From Chitinophaga polysaccharea (lineage in GTDB: Bacteria; Bacteroidota; Bacteroidia; Chitinophagales; Chitinophagaceae), in contig NZ_CABFVU010000003.1 in the NCBI RefSeq assembly GCF_902150045.1, positions 248,001 to 312,000 of the forward strand: DNA of 64,000 nucleotides, written 5' to 3'. Under the pieces are notes generated by a model. The model searched no databases and was not told where the DNA came from. It saw only the letters and a list, made by a program, of their open reading frames with translations. A program made the position numbers and the translations under genes. Positions 53,020 through 61,318 of this stretch are shown here, one piece after another; within the stretch, counting starts at the first letter, position 1, and each line of letters starts with the position of its first letter.

Positions 53020-54114
53020 TTACTTAAAATGCAGCGTACTGTCTGCCGTAAAATAATAATCAGTACCTGTGGTGGCTTTTATCCCTTCCAGGAAGAAGCT
53101 CATAGGTGTACTTTTGTCCAGCAGGCCGGTAAAGGTGCGGCTGGCCAGGTCAGGATGATCCAGGGAAGCACGCACGCCATACCACCGGAAAATTGCATTA
53201 CATATTTCGTCGAGATGCGTATCAGAGAAGCAATACAGTCCTTTCTGCCAGCCCAGTTCTACGGTGGCATTAAATGGTTGTGTATCGAGGGTGGCTGCCT
53301 GCTTATTAAAGATGGCCTGTTGTCCGGGCTTCATGGTCACCGTTTTTTTGCCGGCTTTCATCCGCACCTTGCCATCTACGAGGGATACCTTAACCAGGCT
53401 GCTGTCGTAGCTGTTGATGTTAAAGCTGGTACCCAGCACTTCCACCGTACTGTTGGGGAGGTGTACCAGGAAAGGCTTTCCTGCCCGCCTGGCGATATTC
53501 AGGTAAGCTTCCCCGTTTAGTGTAATTTCCCTGGTGCCGCCTTTGAAGGTAGCCGGGAAATTCATGACTGTAGCTGCGTTGAGCGTAATAACGGAACCGT
53601 CCGGAAGGGCTACTTCATAGCTTTTCCCATGTGGCACGATCAGGGTCTGGATCCCTTGTGGCAGATCGTCTGAAGCATTGAGGTAAAGGGTATTGTTTTT
53701 ATTGGGAACAGGCTTGCCACCAATGGTGACGCTGCCGGTTGATTGTGTGAGGTTAATGGTGGGCTGGCCGCTGACCTCCAGTAGTACATCTTTATTAATA
53801 ACGGCTACGGGCGCAGGTTTGGGGCTGGTAAAAAAGTCCCACTTCCAGGCGGAGAATGCAACAATAGCAATAACTGCGGCGGCTGCGGCCCAGGGAAGCA
53901 GTACCCGGTAGAGCGGCCTTTTCTGTTTAAAATCAATGACTTCCAGCCATGGAGCAGGGGCAGGGGGCACCTGCATGCCGGAAAGCTTCTCCCACTTTTC
54001 CCTTACTGCTTCGTTTTCCTCGATAAGTTCCTCCAGCCATTGGTCATCTGCTGCGGAAATCTTTCCCGCGAGTTTCTCAGTCATTAGCCTGTATATTTCG
54101 TCTGCGCTATTCAT
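53020..54114 (-). CDS. FecR-family anti-sigma factor
   Basis: A 364-residue single-pass membrane protein. Residues 1-70 are the cytoplasmic sigma-binding part (EIYRLMTEKLAGKISAADDQWLEELIEENEA). A membrane segment lies at about 72-95 (LLPWAAAAAVIAIVAFSAW). The periplasmic FecR domain is at about 155-255 (VPHGKSYEVALPDGSVITLNA ... VEVLGTSFNIN) and the Bacteroidota C-terminal DUF4974 domain at the end. The first codon of the frame is GTG at 54120; the ATG at 54114 is preferred. It pairs with the sigma factor gene 36 bases upstream. No TonB receptor with an STN domain is adjacent to signal to it. Confidence 0.92.
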   Translation of the reverse strand: MNSADEIYRLMTEKLAGKISAADDQWLEELIEENEAVREKWEKLSGMQVPPAPAPWLEVIDFKQKRPLYRVLLPWAAAAAVIAIVAFSAWKWDFFTSPKPAPVAVINKDVLLEVSGQPTINLTQSTGSVTIGGKPVPNKNNTLYLNASDDLPQGIQTLIVPHGKSYEVALPDGSVITLNAATVMNFPATFKGGTREITLNGEAYLNIARRAGKPFLVHLPNSTVEVLGTSFNINSYDSSLVKVSLVDGKVRMKAGKKTVTMKPGQQAIFNKQAATLDTQPFNATVELGWQKGLYCFSDTHLDEICNAIFRWYGVRASLDHPDLASRTFTGLLDKSTPMSFFLEGIKATTGTDYYFTADSTLHFK

Positions 54115-54150
54115 GTACACTATTAACCGTTTATTTAATCGGGCGGGGTA

Positions 54151-54708
54151 TTAGAAAAGGATTTTTTTTAAGGATGCCCTTAAAGTTTTCAGCGCGTTGG
54201 CTACCTGTTTTTTTACAGTCTCTTCAGTGGTGTCCATGAAGGCTGCTATTTCTTTCCGGGTTTTATGTTCCTGGTAGGCCAGCCTGAATGCTATCGACTG
54301 GCGTTCGGGAAGCTGATTAATGGCGGTTTCCAGCTGTTCTTTCAACTCATCGTTCTCTAACCTGCTTTTAGGAATTGTATAATTGTCGGGCAGCATGATA
54401 TCCTTTAATCTTTTGTTTCGCGTGGCATCTTTGGCAATTTTATTCAGACAGCGGTTCCGGACGCTGACAAAAAGAAAGTTTTTGAGAGAATTAGTGGTGC
54501 TCAGGTCAATCCGCGCGCTCAGGTCCTTTTGCCAGAAGTCCACAAAAAAATCCTGGACCAGCTCCTGGGCCTCGGTTTCGTTTTTCAGTATAGTATATGC
54601 GGTTACGTACAGCCATTCACGGTAGTTTTCATAAAAATACCGGAAAGCGGACACACTGCCCGATTTCAGTTGTGCAAGCAATTCAATATCGTTGATAGAT
54701 GCACTCAT
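54151..54708 (-). CDS. ECF sigma factor, FecI-like
   Basis: A 185-residue sigma factor of the kind paired with FecR in Bacteroidota. Region 2 is FRYFYENYREWLYVTAYTILKNETEAQELVQDFFVDFWQK and region 4 is INQLPERQSIAFRLAYQEHKTRKEIAAFMDTTEETVKKQV. The ATG at 54708 (MSASINDIELL) is the natural start; the frame remains open 33 codons further but without family similarity. Normally such a pair is followed by a SusC/SusD or TonB receptor; here the third gene is an AraC-like protein, so the regulated target is elsewhere. Confidence 0.9.
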   Translation of the reverse strand: MSASINDIELLAQLKSGSVSAFRYFYENYREWLYVTAYTILKNETEAQELVQDFFVDFWQKDLSARIDLSTTNSLKNFLFVSVRNRCLNKIAKDATRNKRLKDIMLPDNYTIPKSRLENDELKEQLETAINQLPERQSIAFRLAYQEHKTRKEIAAFMDTTEETVKKQVANALKTLRASLKKILF

Positions 54709-54982
54709 GCTGGGATTTAGTTGATAATCGCAAGCCCGGCGCCGGCTGCTGTTGTCTATGGCTATTATTGATACGCGGTTAGGAAAATACGTCGGACAGT
54801 TAGCCACTGCATGGCTATTTTAAGCAATGAGGAACAACCACCCGTAAAACAACTGATTTTATTACGATAACATGCACACTACAGGATATATTCGATCAGG
54901 GGGAATGCCTGGTTTTTTAATTAGAAGTAAAGTTTGTTAATGAATTGTTATTCCGTTATTTCTGAAAGCTGTCTCAGGTGCA

Positions 54983-56314
54983 TTATTTCTTTTTTGCGCC
55001 TCTTTTCTTGGGTTTGCCATATTTCAGCATCATCTTTTCTTTATGGCTTATCTTTTTGTTGGTCTTCATATTTTTAGCCAGCTTCTGGTGAAATGCCGGG
55101 CCTACATCTTCCCGCTTGGGCGCTTTTACAAGCGTATTCCGCATGTGGACCTTCGGTTTCTCATCTTCCGTTAATACATCTGAAATGGTAAGATCCCCGG
55201 GAAGCGGCATTTGGGGAATGGTATAGTTCATCAGCCGCTCAATGGCCTCGAGGGAAGCTGTTTCCGCATCTTTGGTCAACAAAATGGCAATACCTTTTTT
55301 ATCTGCCCTGCCGGTTCTCCCGATACGGTGAATATAGTTTTCCGGTACTTCCGGCGTATCAAAATTGATCACGTGCGTCACTTCTGCAATATCGAGCCCG
55401 CGGGCAATGATATCTGTGGCAATGAGGAAACGGTACTCGCCCTGCTGGAATTTCCTTACGGTATTGAAGCGGTGGTTCTGCTCCTTATTGGAGTGAATAA
55501 TACCTACCTGGCCAGGGAATTCTTTCTCCAGCTGCTCATGCAGATCATCGGCCAGTTGTTTGGTAGCGGCAAAGATGAGCGTTTTGGTCATGCTTTTATC
55601 GTCGGTGATCAGCATTTCCAGCAGGTTCACTTTTGTATAAAAGTTAGGAACCCTGTACACTACCTGTTCAATGTTTTCCAGCGGTGTGCCGGTAGGCGCC
55701 GCCTCTATTCTTACCGGGTTATTAAAATATGTTTCAATGATCGCCTCCACCTCTTCTGTGATGGTTGCGGAAAACATCAGGTTCTGCCGTTTCTGCGGCA
55801 GCAGGTCCATGATGTTCTTCAACTGGGTCCGGAACCCCAGGTTCAGCATCTCATCCACTTCATCAATAATAAGACGCTTTACCAGCTTTACTTTCAGCGC
55901 CCCGCTGAGGATCACGTCGTACAGTCGACCTGGTGTGGCCACCAGGATGTCCAGTTTATCCTGCACAGCAGCCATCTGCGGGTTCATGTTCACGCCTCCG
56001 TAGATACCCAGCACGGATACATTCATATAGGTAGTGAGCTTTTTAACGGCTTCTACCACCTGTACTACCAGTTCACGGGTGGGCACAATGATAAGCACTG
56101 TGGGATATTTCTCTTTTGAAAATTTAAACTGCCGCAGCACGGGCAACAGGTAGGCAAATGTTTTACCTGTACCGGTTTGCGCAATCCCGCATACATCCTG
56201 GCCGGACATGATCACGGAAAAAGCGCGTTGTTGTATAGTGGTGGGTTGTTTATAACCCAGTTCGTCTATCGCGTTTAATAAGGGAGTATTGAGGTTTAAA
56301 TCACCAAAAGTCAT
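54983..56314 (-). CDS. DEAD-box RNA helicase
   Basis: A 443-residue helicase. Motifs in order: Q motif (YKQPTTIQQRAFSVIMSGQD), Walker A AQTGTGKT, PTRELVVQV, TPGRL, motif II as DEVD (usual DEAD), SAT, and in the second lobe TDIIARGLDI and HRIGRTGR. A basic tail (KKRGAKKK) ends the protein and probably binds RNA. Such helicases remodel RNA in ribosome assembly or at low temperature. The gene is a single unit with a good TACCTTTG promoter core 23 bases upstream. Confidence 0.92.
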   Translation of the reverse strand: MTFGDLNLNTPLLNAIDELGYKQPTTIQQRAFSVIMSGQDVCGIAQTGTGKTFAYLLPVLRQFKFSKEKYPTVLIIVPTRELVVQVVEAVKKLTTYMNVSVLGIYGGVNMNPQMAAVQDKLDILVATPGRLYDVILSGALKVKLVKRLIIDEVDEMLNLGFRTQLKNIMDLLPQKRQNLMFSATITEEVEAIIETYFNNPVRIEAAPTGTPLENIEQVVYRVPNFYTKVNLLEMLITDDKSMTKTLIFAATKQLADDLHEQLEKEFPGQVGIIHSNKEQNHRFNTVRKFQQGEYRFLIATDIIARGLDIAEVTHVINFDTPEVPENYIHRIGRTGRADKKGIAILLTKDAETASLEAIERLMNYTIPQMPLPGDLTISDVLTEDEKPKVHMRNTLVKAPKREDVGPAFHQKLAKNMKTNKKISHKEKMMLKYGKPKKRGAKKK

Positions 56315-56337
56315 GATACTGCTATAAATATGAACGG

Positions 56338-56345
56338 CAAAGGTA
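56338..56345 (-). promoter_or_regulatory. Predicted -7 element TACCTTTG of the helicase gene
   Basis: Minus-strand match to TANNTTTG, 23 bases before the helicase start codon. No strong -33 element seen. Confidence 0.45.
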
Positions 56346-56411
56346 AAGAATTACCGATTAAGGATTTATCCTTTGTAACTCTTATTTCAATACATTAGCA
56401 CAAAAAAAGCT

Positions 56412-57338
56412 ATGAAGAACCTCCACATACCTGCTGTTTGTGTACATGCCTATGGAGGCCCGGAGCAGCTGCAGCTGCAGGAGGTACCCGTTCCGGTACC
56501 GGCCGAAGACCAGGTGTTGATCAAGGTAGTGGCCAGCGGTGTAAATCCTATCGATTGGAAAATAAGAGAAGGCTTTATGAAGCATCCGTTGCCTTATATA
56601 CCTGGTGTAGAAGCCTCGGGCATTATTACCGCCATTGGTGAAAGCGTATTTGGCAAAAAGGTGGGCGATCAGGTATATGGCTCCGTAGATGGTTCCTATA
56701 CCTCCTATGCTATTGCACAGGGAGAAGGCCTGTTCCGCAAACCGCATGAAATTTCATTTGAAGAGGCTGCCACTATGGCCGGCGCCAGAACCGCCTGGGG
56801 CGCGTTGTTTGATGTAGGCGGACTGGTAAAGGGGCAGCGCATCCTCATACATGCAGGAGCAGGCGGTGTAGGGCATTTTGCCGTACAACTGGCCTATAAC
56901 GCCGGCGCCTATGTGATTGCCACCGCCAGTGCAGAGAATATTGATTTCGTTACGTCATTGGGCGCCAGTGAAGTGATCAACTACCGGGAGGGGCCTTTTG
57001 AAACACAAATGGATCCGGTAGACATTGTGTTTGACACCGTAGGAGGCGACACCACGGAACGGTCGCTCGCCGTGCTCAGGCCGGAAGGAACATTATTATG
57101 CATTGTGCAGATGCCTGATCCGGAAAAAGTAGCCGCAGCAGGCGTAAACGCATTATGGGCGGGTACTAAAACACTCACCTCTATGCAGGAGGTGCATAAA
57201 TTACTGGAGAAAGGACTGATCCGGCCTCATGTGCGTAAAGTGTTCCATTCATTGCAGGCTGCTGCTGATGCGCAGGAGTATAGCCGGAATGGCGGCAGCG
57301 GAAGAGGCAAAATAGTATTGAAAATATCAGAGGAATAA
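56412..57338 (+). CDS. NADP-dependent quinone-oxidoreductase-like protein (MDR family)
   Basis: A 308-residue medium-chain dehydrogenase/reductase without zinc ligands, like quinone oxidoreductase. It has the N-terminal GroES-like domain (VLIKVVASGVNPIDWKIREG, PYIPGVEASGIITAIG) and the Rossmann nucleotide site HAGAGGVGHFAVQLA. Such enzymes reduce quinones or alpha,beta-unsaturated carbonyls with NADPH. It is convergent with an HxlR regulator, a pairing seen often for this enzyme family, with a hairpin between them. Confidence 0.88.
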   Translation: MKNLHIPAVCVHAYGGPEQLQLQEVPVPVPAEDQVLIKVVASGVNPIDWKIREGFMKHPLPYIPGVEASGIITAIGESVFGKKVGDQVYGSVDGSYTSYAIAQGEGLFRKPHEISFEEAATMAGARTAWGALFDVGGLVKGQRILIHAGAGGVGHFAVQLAYNAGAYVIATASAENIDFVTSLGASEVINYREGPFETQMDPVDIVFDTVGGDTTERSLAVLRPEGTLLCIVQMPDPEKVAAAGVNALWAGTKTLTSMQEVHKLLEKGLIRPHVRKVFHSLQAAADAQEYSRNGGSGRGKIVLKISEE

Positions 57339-57359
57339 GGCGGAGATAAGTTCTCCGCC
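57339..57359. terminator. Short hairpin between convergent genes
   Basis: GGCGGAGA/TCTCCGCC with a 5-base loop lies directly after the oxidoreductase stop and before the end of the HxlR gene. No strong U-run. Confidence 0.5.
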
Positions 57360-57365
57360 CCACTC

Positions 57366-57758
57366 TTATTTTCCAAGTATCTTTTTCCGGTGCTGGATGC
57401 CCCATTTCTGAAGGGCAATGATCACACTGTCCAGCGTGGCGGCATAAGGAGTCAGCGTATATTCTACCGTTACGGGCTGGGTGTCATAAACCGTACGCTT
57501 CACCAGTTTATGCGTTTCCAGGTCTTTCAGCTCCTTGGAAAGTACCTTCGATGTTATTTTCGGGATACTACGCTCTATATCCCTGAAACGTTTATGTCCC
57601 CTGGATACAGCGATGATAATGGGCAGTTTCCATTTCCCGCTGATCACATCCAGGGCATCCCTTACAGGCATAATCACCTTATGGCAATCAGTATGGGAGC
57701 TGCTTTCCGTTTCCGGTCTTCCGCAATCTATTGTGAGTTCTTCTGTTTTCATCTGCAT
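57366..57758 (-). CDS. HxlR-family regulator
   Basis: A 130-residue winged-helix protein of the HxlR/YodB type: DALDVISGKWKLPIIIAVSRGHKRFRDIERSIPKITSKVLSKELKDLETHKLVKRTVYDTQPVTVEYTL. Two cysteines precede the HTH (Cys13 and Cys25 when counted from the first ATG), a feature of thiol- or quinone-sensing HxlR members. It lies between an oxidoreductase and a divergent DsbA-like gene, both fitting an electrophile or redox response. Three 18-bp repeats in the divergent gap are its likely binding sites. A second ATG two codons in is also possible. Confidence 0.9.
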   Translation of the reverse strand: MQMKTEELTIDCGRPETESSSHTDCHKVIMPVRDALDVISGKWKLPIIIAVSRGHKRFRDIERSIPKITSKVLSKELKDLETHKLVKRTVYDTQPVTVEYTLTPYAATLDSVIIALQKWGIQHRKKILGK

Positions 57759-57766
57759 ACAGTTGG

Positions 57767-57820
57767 TTACCTTCGGTAAAGCACTTACCTTAGGGAAACT
57801 GGTTACTTTTTGAAAGCAAA
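57767..57820. promoter_or_regulatory. Three tandem 18-bp repeats, candidate HxlR operator array
   Basis: TTAC begins at 57767, 57785 and 57803, exactly 18 bp apart. The units are TTACCTTCGGTAAAGCAC, TTACCTTAGGGAAACTGG and TTACTTTTTGAAAGCAAA. Each is partly dyadic (TTACCTTCGGTAA). The third runs into the promoter of the DsbA-like gene. Confidence 0.7.
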
Positions 57821-57825
57821 TATAT

Positions 57826-57833
57826 TAACTTTG
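57826..57833 (+). promoter_or_regulatory. Predicted -7 element TAACTTTG of the DsbA-like gene
   Basis: Perfect TANNTTTG match, 22 bases before the ATG at 57855 and 6 bases after the third 18-bp repeat, so a protein on that repeat would block it. Confidence 0.6.
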
Positions 57834-57854
57834 CAGCTGGATCTTAAATAAAAA

Positions 57855-58565
57855 ATGATGAAAGTAGAAATATGGTCTGATATCATGTGCCCGTTTTGCT
57901 ATATCGGCAAGCGGAGATTTGAAGCAGCACTGGATAAATTTCCCGGCAAAGAGGACATCACGGTGGAATGGAAAAGCTTCCAGCTGAATCCTTCCCTCAA
58001 ATCCCAGCCCGGAAAGGATGTATACGACTACGTAGCGGAAATGAAGGGGCAGTCGCGCGAATGGTCTTTAACTATACATGAACAACTGGCAGGAACTGCG
58101 CGTGAAGCAGGTCTTACTTATAATTTCGATAAAGCGGTGATCGCCAATTCCTTTGATGCGCACCGGCTTATTCAGCTGGCAAAACAGCAGGGCCTGGGCG
58201 ATGCAGCGGAGGAGCGTTTGTTTTATGCATATTTTACAGAAGGCAAAGATGTAAGTGATCATGCTACATTGGTGGAACTGGGCGTGGAAATAGGATTGGA
58301 TAAAGCAACAGTGGAAGCCGTATTGGAAACTACCGAAATGGCAGCAGCTGTGAACAGGGATGTAAACGAAGCGCAGCAACTGGGTATCAGGGGGGTACCA
58401 TTCTTTGTGCTCGACCGCAAATATGGCGTGTCTGGAGCCCAGCCGGTAGAAGCATTCACACAAACCCTCGAGGCAGCGTTTGCAGAATGGAAAAGCACAC
58501 AACCGGCAGAAACCCTGGATACCTTATCCGGGCAGGTTTGTACGCCGGACGGAGATTGCAGGTAG
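57855..58565 (+). CDS. DsbA-family oxidoreductase (FrnE-like)
   Basis: A 236-residue thioredoxin-fold protein without a signal peptide, so cytosolic, like FrnE and 2-hydroxychromene-2-carboxylate-isomerase relatives. The redox motif CPFC (Cys12-Cys15) opens the first strand-helix unit; the cis-Pro segment is IRGVPFFVLDRKYGVSGAQP. The C-terminal tail has another cysteine pair (QVCTPDGDCR). FrnE-type proteins act in disulfide handling under oxidative stress. It is divergent from an HxlR regulator, which probably represses it until a thiol-reactive signal appears. Confidence 0.9.
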   Translation: MMKVEIWSDIMCPFCYIGKRRFEAALDKFPGKEDITVEWKSFQLNPSLKSQPGKDVYDYVAEMKGQSREWSLTIHEQLAGTAREAGLTYNFDKAVIANSFDAHRLIQLAKQQGLGDAAEERLFYAYFTEGKDVSDHATLVELGVEIGLDKATVEAVLETTEMAAAVNRDVNEAQQLGIRGVPFFVLDRKYGVSGAQPVEAFTQTLEAAFAEWKSTQPAETLDTLSGQVCTPDGDCR

Positions 58566-58587
58566 TTTGATTTTTTATAAGGTAACC

Positions 58588-58622
58588 GGCTGACTGGCAG
58601 GAATGCTGGTCAGCCTTTTTTT
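58588..58622 (+). terminator. Rho-independent terminator after the DsbA-like gene
   Basis: A 12-bp stem (GGCTGACTGGCA/TGCTGGTCAGCC with two G-T wobbles), GGAA loop, then seven Ts. Confidence 0.85.
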
Positions 58623-58707
58623 GGGAGATAATTTACTGTTAACCTCCTCCGGAGGTATATATTTATCCTAGTTTTTCTTCTTAGCTTTGCGCCTCAAATA
58701 TCCATTT

Positions 58708-59661
58708 ATGGCGCTTCTGAAAAGAATTAACCCTTTTTCCAGGCAAAACGACGACACCGGTTTTGGCACTAATGCAAATGGTTATGGCGGCCGGTTCATT
58801 AACCGCGACGGCAGCTTTAACATCCGCCGGGAGGGACGTTCGTTTATGCAACGTTTTAATATTTATCATGCCATGCTGAATGTACCAGCCTGGCAATTCG
58901 CCCTGGTGATCCTTCTTTTTTATTTCTCCATTAACCTGCTTTATACCGGCATTTACTGGTGGATAGGCATCAACGGATTCCAGGGGATCATCGGTAAAAC
59001 CACCTGGGAGCAGTTTAAAGAAGTTTACTTCTTTAGCACAGAAACCTTTACCACCGTGGGATATGGCCGCGTGAACCCGGTGGGCGACGGAGTAAACCTG
59101 GTGGCCGCCATTGAGGCTATGACAGGCTTTCTCTCTTTTGCGGTGGCTACGGGTCTTATCTATGGACGCTTTTCAAAGCCCCGTGCGCACCTGTTGTTCA
59201 GCGATCATGCATTGATTGCTCCTTACCAGGATAAAACGGCGCTGATGTTCCGCTTTGCTTCTTACAAAGAAAATCATACCCTCACCAATGTAGAAGTGCT
59301 GGTTACCACGGGCCTGCAGGTACAGGAGAATGGACAGGCAGTGTATAAATTCTATAACCTGGCACTGGAGCGGAGTAAAGTGGAAACATTGTCAATGAAC
59401 TGGACAGTGGTGCATCCCATCGACGAAAACAGTCCTTTCCTCGGGTTTACTGCGCAGGATATGGAAGTGGCGGATGCGGAGATCTATGTAACGGTGAGAG
59501 GGTTCAATGATGTATACGCCAATACTGTATTGCAGCGCACTTCGTATACCTACCAGGAAATTATTTATGACAGGAAATTTGTGCCGATGTACCGGGAAAG
59601 TGATAACGGGAAAACAACGGTGCTGGAACTGCACCATCTGAATAAAACAAGGGAGGTATAA
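58708..59661 (+). CDS. Inward-rectifier (Kir-type) potassium channel
   Basis: A 317-residue channel of the KirBac type. Two membrane helices flank the pore: M1 (WQFALVILLFYFSINLLYTGIY), a pore helix and the selectivity filter T116-V-G-Y-G120, then M2 (LVAAIEAMTGFLSFAVATGLIYGRF). Residues about 150-317 are the cytoplasmic immunoglobulin-like domain (KPRAHLLFSDHALIAPYQDKTALMFRFAS), the regulatory part of Kir channels. The frame opens with TTG at 58687, but the ATG at 58708 is preferred. It stands alone between two terminators. It passes potassium across the inner membrane. Confidence 0.93.
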   Translation: MALLKRINPFSRQNDDTGFGTNANGYGGRFINRDGSFNIRREGRSFMQRFNIYHAMLNVPAWQFALVILLFYFSINLLYTGIYWWIGINGFQGIIGKTTWEQFKEVYFFSTETFTTVGYGRVNPVGDGVNLVAAIEAMTGFLSFAVATGLIYGRFSKPRAHLLFSDHALIAPYQDKTALMFRFASYKENHTLTNVEVLVTTGLQVQENGQAVYKFYNLALERSKVETLSMNWTVVHPIDENSPFLGFTAQDMEVADAEIYVTVRGFNDVYANTVLQRTSYTYQEIIYDRKFVPMYRESDNGKTTVLELHHLNKTREV

Positions 59662-59663
59662 GG

Positions 59664-59699
59664 TTTTCCGGATGCGGTGGTATCGCTGCATCCGGAAAA
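59664..59699. terminator. Two-way terminator between channel and symporter genes
   Basis: TTTTCCGGATGC (59664-59675) pairs exactly with GCATCCGGAAAA (59688-59699), 12-base loop, with T-rich exits on both strands, between convergent genes. Confidence 0.8.
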
Positions 59700-59707
59700 A
59701 TTACGAT

Positions 59708-61150
59708 TTAATCTTTACGGGAAACCAGCAGTAATCCGATAAAGGTAAACAACCCGTTAATGATCAGCAATTCAAGCCCTATCTGGAATTTACCAAAAAT
59801 GCTGGTCTGGTAAATATCCACCACCAGGCAAAGCAGTGGCGCTGCCACACATACAGCAGGCACCAGGGCATCCTGTACTTTACGTTTGGTTAGGATCCCG
59901 AAGGCAAAAAGCCCCAGCAGCGGCCCGTACGTATAGGTAGCTACTTTCAGGATAACGCCTATCATGCTTTGGTTATTCACCCATTCAAACACCATCACAA
60001 AAAGCAGGAAAATAAATGCCATGAGCAGGTGAATGCGCTGGCGGTACTTTTTCTTCTCGGCTTCTGTCCAGTCGGTCCGCTTCTGCATATCCAGGATATC
60101 GATGCAGAGGGAAGAGGTGAGGGCAGTCATAGCGCCATCGGCGCTGGGAAACAAGGCGGAAATAAGAGCAATGATAAATATTACAGAGATCACCGGCGGC
60201 ATATGATGCAGTGCCAGTTCGGGGAATAGCCTGTCGCCTGTGGCCGTTACCTGCTGTTGTGCGCCGTATAAATGAAGCAGCCCACCCAGGAAAAGGAACA
60301 GGCCAATAACGATCACCATAATAAACGCCAGCGATACCATGTTCTTTTTGGAGTCTTTAAGCGTTTTTACAGAGATGTTTTTCTGCATCATCTCCTGGTC
60401 GAGGCCGGTCATGGTGATAGTGATGAACGCGCCTGCCAGGATCTGCTTCCCGAAAAAGAGCTTATCGTTCGGATCGGTATTGAATATTTTTGTCAGCCCC
60501 CTTTCGCTCATTGCGGTAAAGCTTTCGCCCAGGCTCAGGTGCATGGTATGCAGGATATAGCCTACGCAAATTACCAACCCTGCCAGCATACAGGTAGTTT
60601 GCAGGGTATCGGTATACACAATTGTTTTTACGCCGCCTTCATAGGTGTACAGCAATATCATAAAGAGGATGATAATGGTGGTAAGCCAGAAGGGTACGCC
60701 AAAGCTGGAGAGGATGGCATCCTGCAATATTCTTACTACCAGGTATAGCCTGGCCGTTGCTCCCAGTGTACGGGAAAGAATAAAAAAGGAGGCGCCGGTT
60801 TTATAGGAGCTTCTCCCAAAGCGGCTGTCGAGGTAATTGTAGATAGATGTTAATTGCAGCCGGTAATAAAGCGGTATCAGCACATAGGCGATGGTAATAT
60901 AGCCTATAAAGTATCCCAGGGTGATCTGCATGTAGGAAAAGGCATCACGGCCAACGGCGCCGGGGACGCTTACAAAAGTAACCCCGCTCAGTGAGGTGCC
61001 TATCATGCCAAAGGCAACCAGCATCCAGTTACTGTTGCGGTTCCCGATGAAGAACGAGTCGTTGTTAGAATTACGGCCCGTATACCAGGCTACCACCAGC
61101 AGGATAACGAAATACGCAATAACGAATGAGAATAATAATCCTGGAGACAT
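59708..61150 (-). CDS. Sodium:solute symporter (SSS family)
   Basis: A 480-residue inner-membrane protein with about thirteen hydrophobic segments. SSS marks are visible: NSNWMLVAFGMIGTSLSGVTFVSVPG near the start, the YTYEGGVKTIVYTDTLQTTCM segment and SALFPSADGAMTALTSS with sodium-site serines. The family imports proline, sialic acid, sugars or similar solutes with sodium. The frame opens with TTG at 61156; the ATG at 61150 is preferred. No catabolic genes are adjacent, so the solute is not known. Confidence 0.9.
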   Translation of the reverse strand: MSPGLLFSFVIAYFVILLVVAWYTGRNSNNDSFFIGNRNSNWMLVAFGMIGTSLSGVTFVSVPGAVGRDAFSYMQITLGYFIGYITIAYVLIPLYYRLQLTSIYNYLDSRFGRSSYKTGASFFILSRTLGATARLYLVVRILQDAILSSFGVPFWLTTIIILFMILLYTYEGGVKTIVYTDTLQTTCMLAGLVICVGYILHTMHLSLGESFTAMSERGLTKIFNTDPNDKLFFGKQILAGAFITITMTGLDQEMMQKNISVKTLKDSKKNMVSLAFIMVIVIGLFLFLGGLLHLYGAQQQVTATGDRLFPELALHHMPPVISVIFIIALISALFPSADGAMTALTSSLCIDILDMQKRTDWTEAEKKKYRQRIHLLMAFIFLLFVMVFEWVNNQSMIGVILKVATYTYGPLLGLFAFGILTKRKVQDALVPAVCVAAPLLCLVVDIYQTSIFGKFQIGLELLIINGLFTFIGLLLVSRKD

Positions 61151-61246
61151 AATCAAATTTAATCAAGATACTACTTTCCTGCTAAGGCACAAAAGAGCAA
61201 AAACGCAAATATAGCAGGGTTGGGTGATAAACCCGCTCTGAGAAAT

Positions 61247-61285
61247 ATTTGACTCAGGCAAATAATAAACTTGCTTTTGTCAAGT
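61247..61285. promoter_or_regulatory. Two tandem dyads before the MarR-GNAT gene
   Basis: ATTTG-N7-CAAAT at 61247-61263 and ACTTG-N7-CAAGT at 61269-61285, centres 22 bp apart. Size and form (TTGN7CAA) agree with MarR-family operators; they lie just before the TATTTTTG core. Confidence 0.65.
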
Positions 61286-61292
61286 AATTATT

Positions 61293-61300
61293 TATTTTTG
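61293..61300 (+). promoter_or_regulatory. Predicted -7 element TATTTTTG of the MarR-GNAT gene
   Basis: Perfect TANNTTTG match, 18 bases before the ATG at 61319 and 7 bases after the second MarR-like dyad. Confidence 0.5.
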
Positions 61301-61318
61301 TCTGGAAAACAAGTGACT

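Noticed and set aside
52006..54708. FecI-FecR as regulator of the siderophore receptor at 47153
   Set aside because: That receptor lacks the N-terminal STN signalling domain, lies on the other strand and is separated by the MFS and LysR genes.
55211..56119. Plus-strand open frame (302 codons) opposite the DEAD-box helicase
   Set aside because: Shadow frame; the opposite strand carries all helicase motifs.
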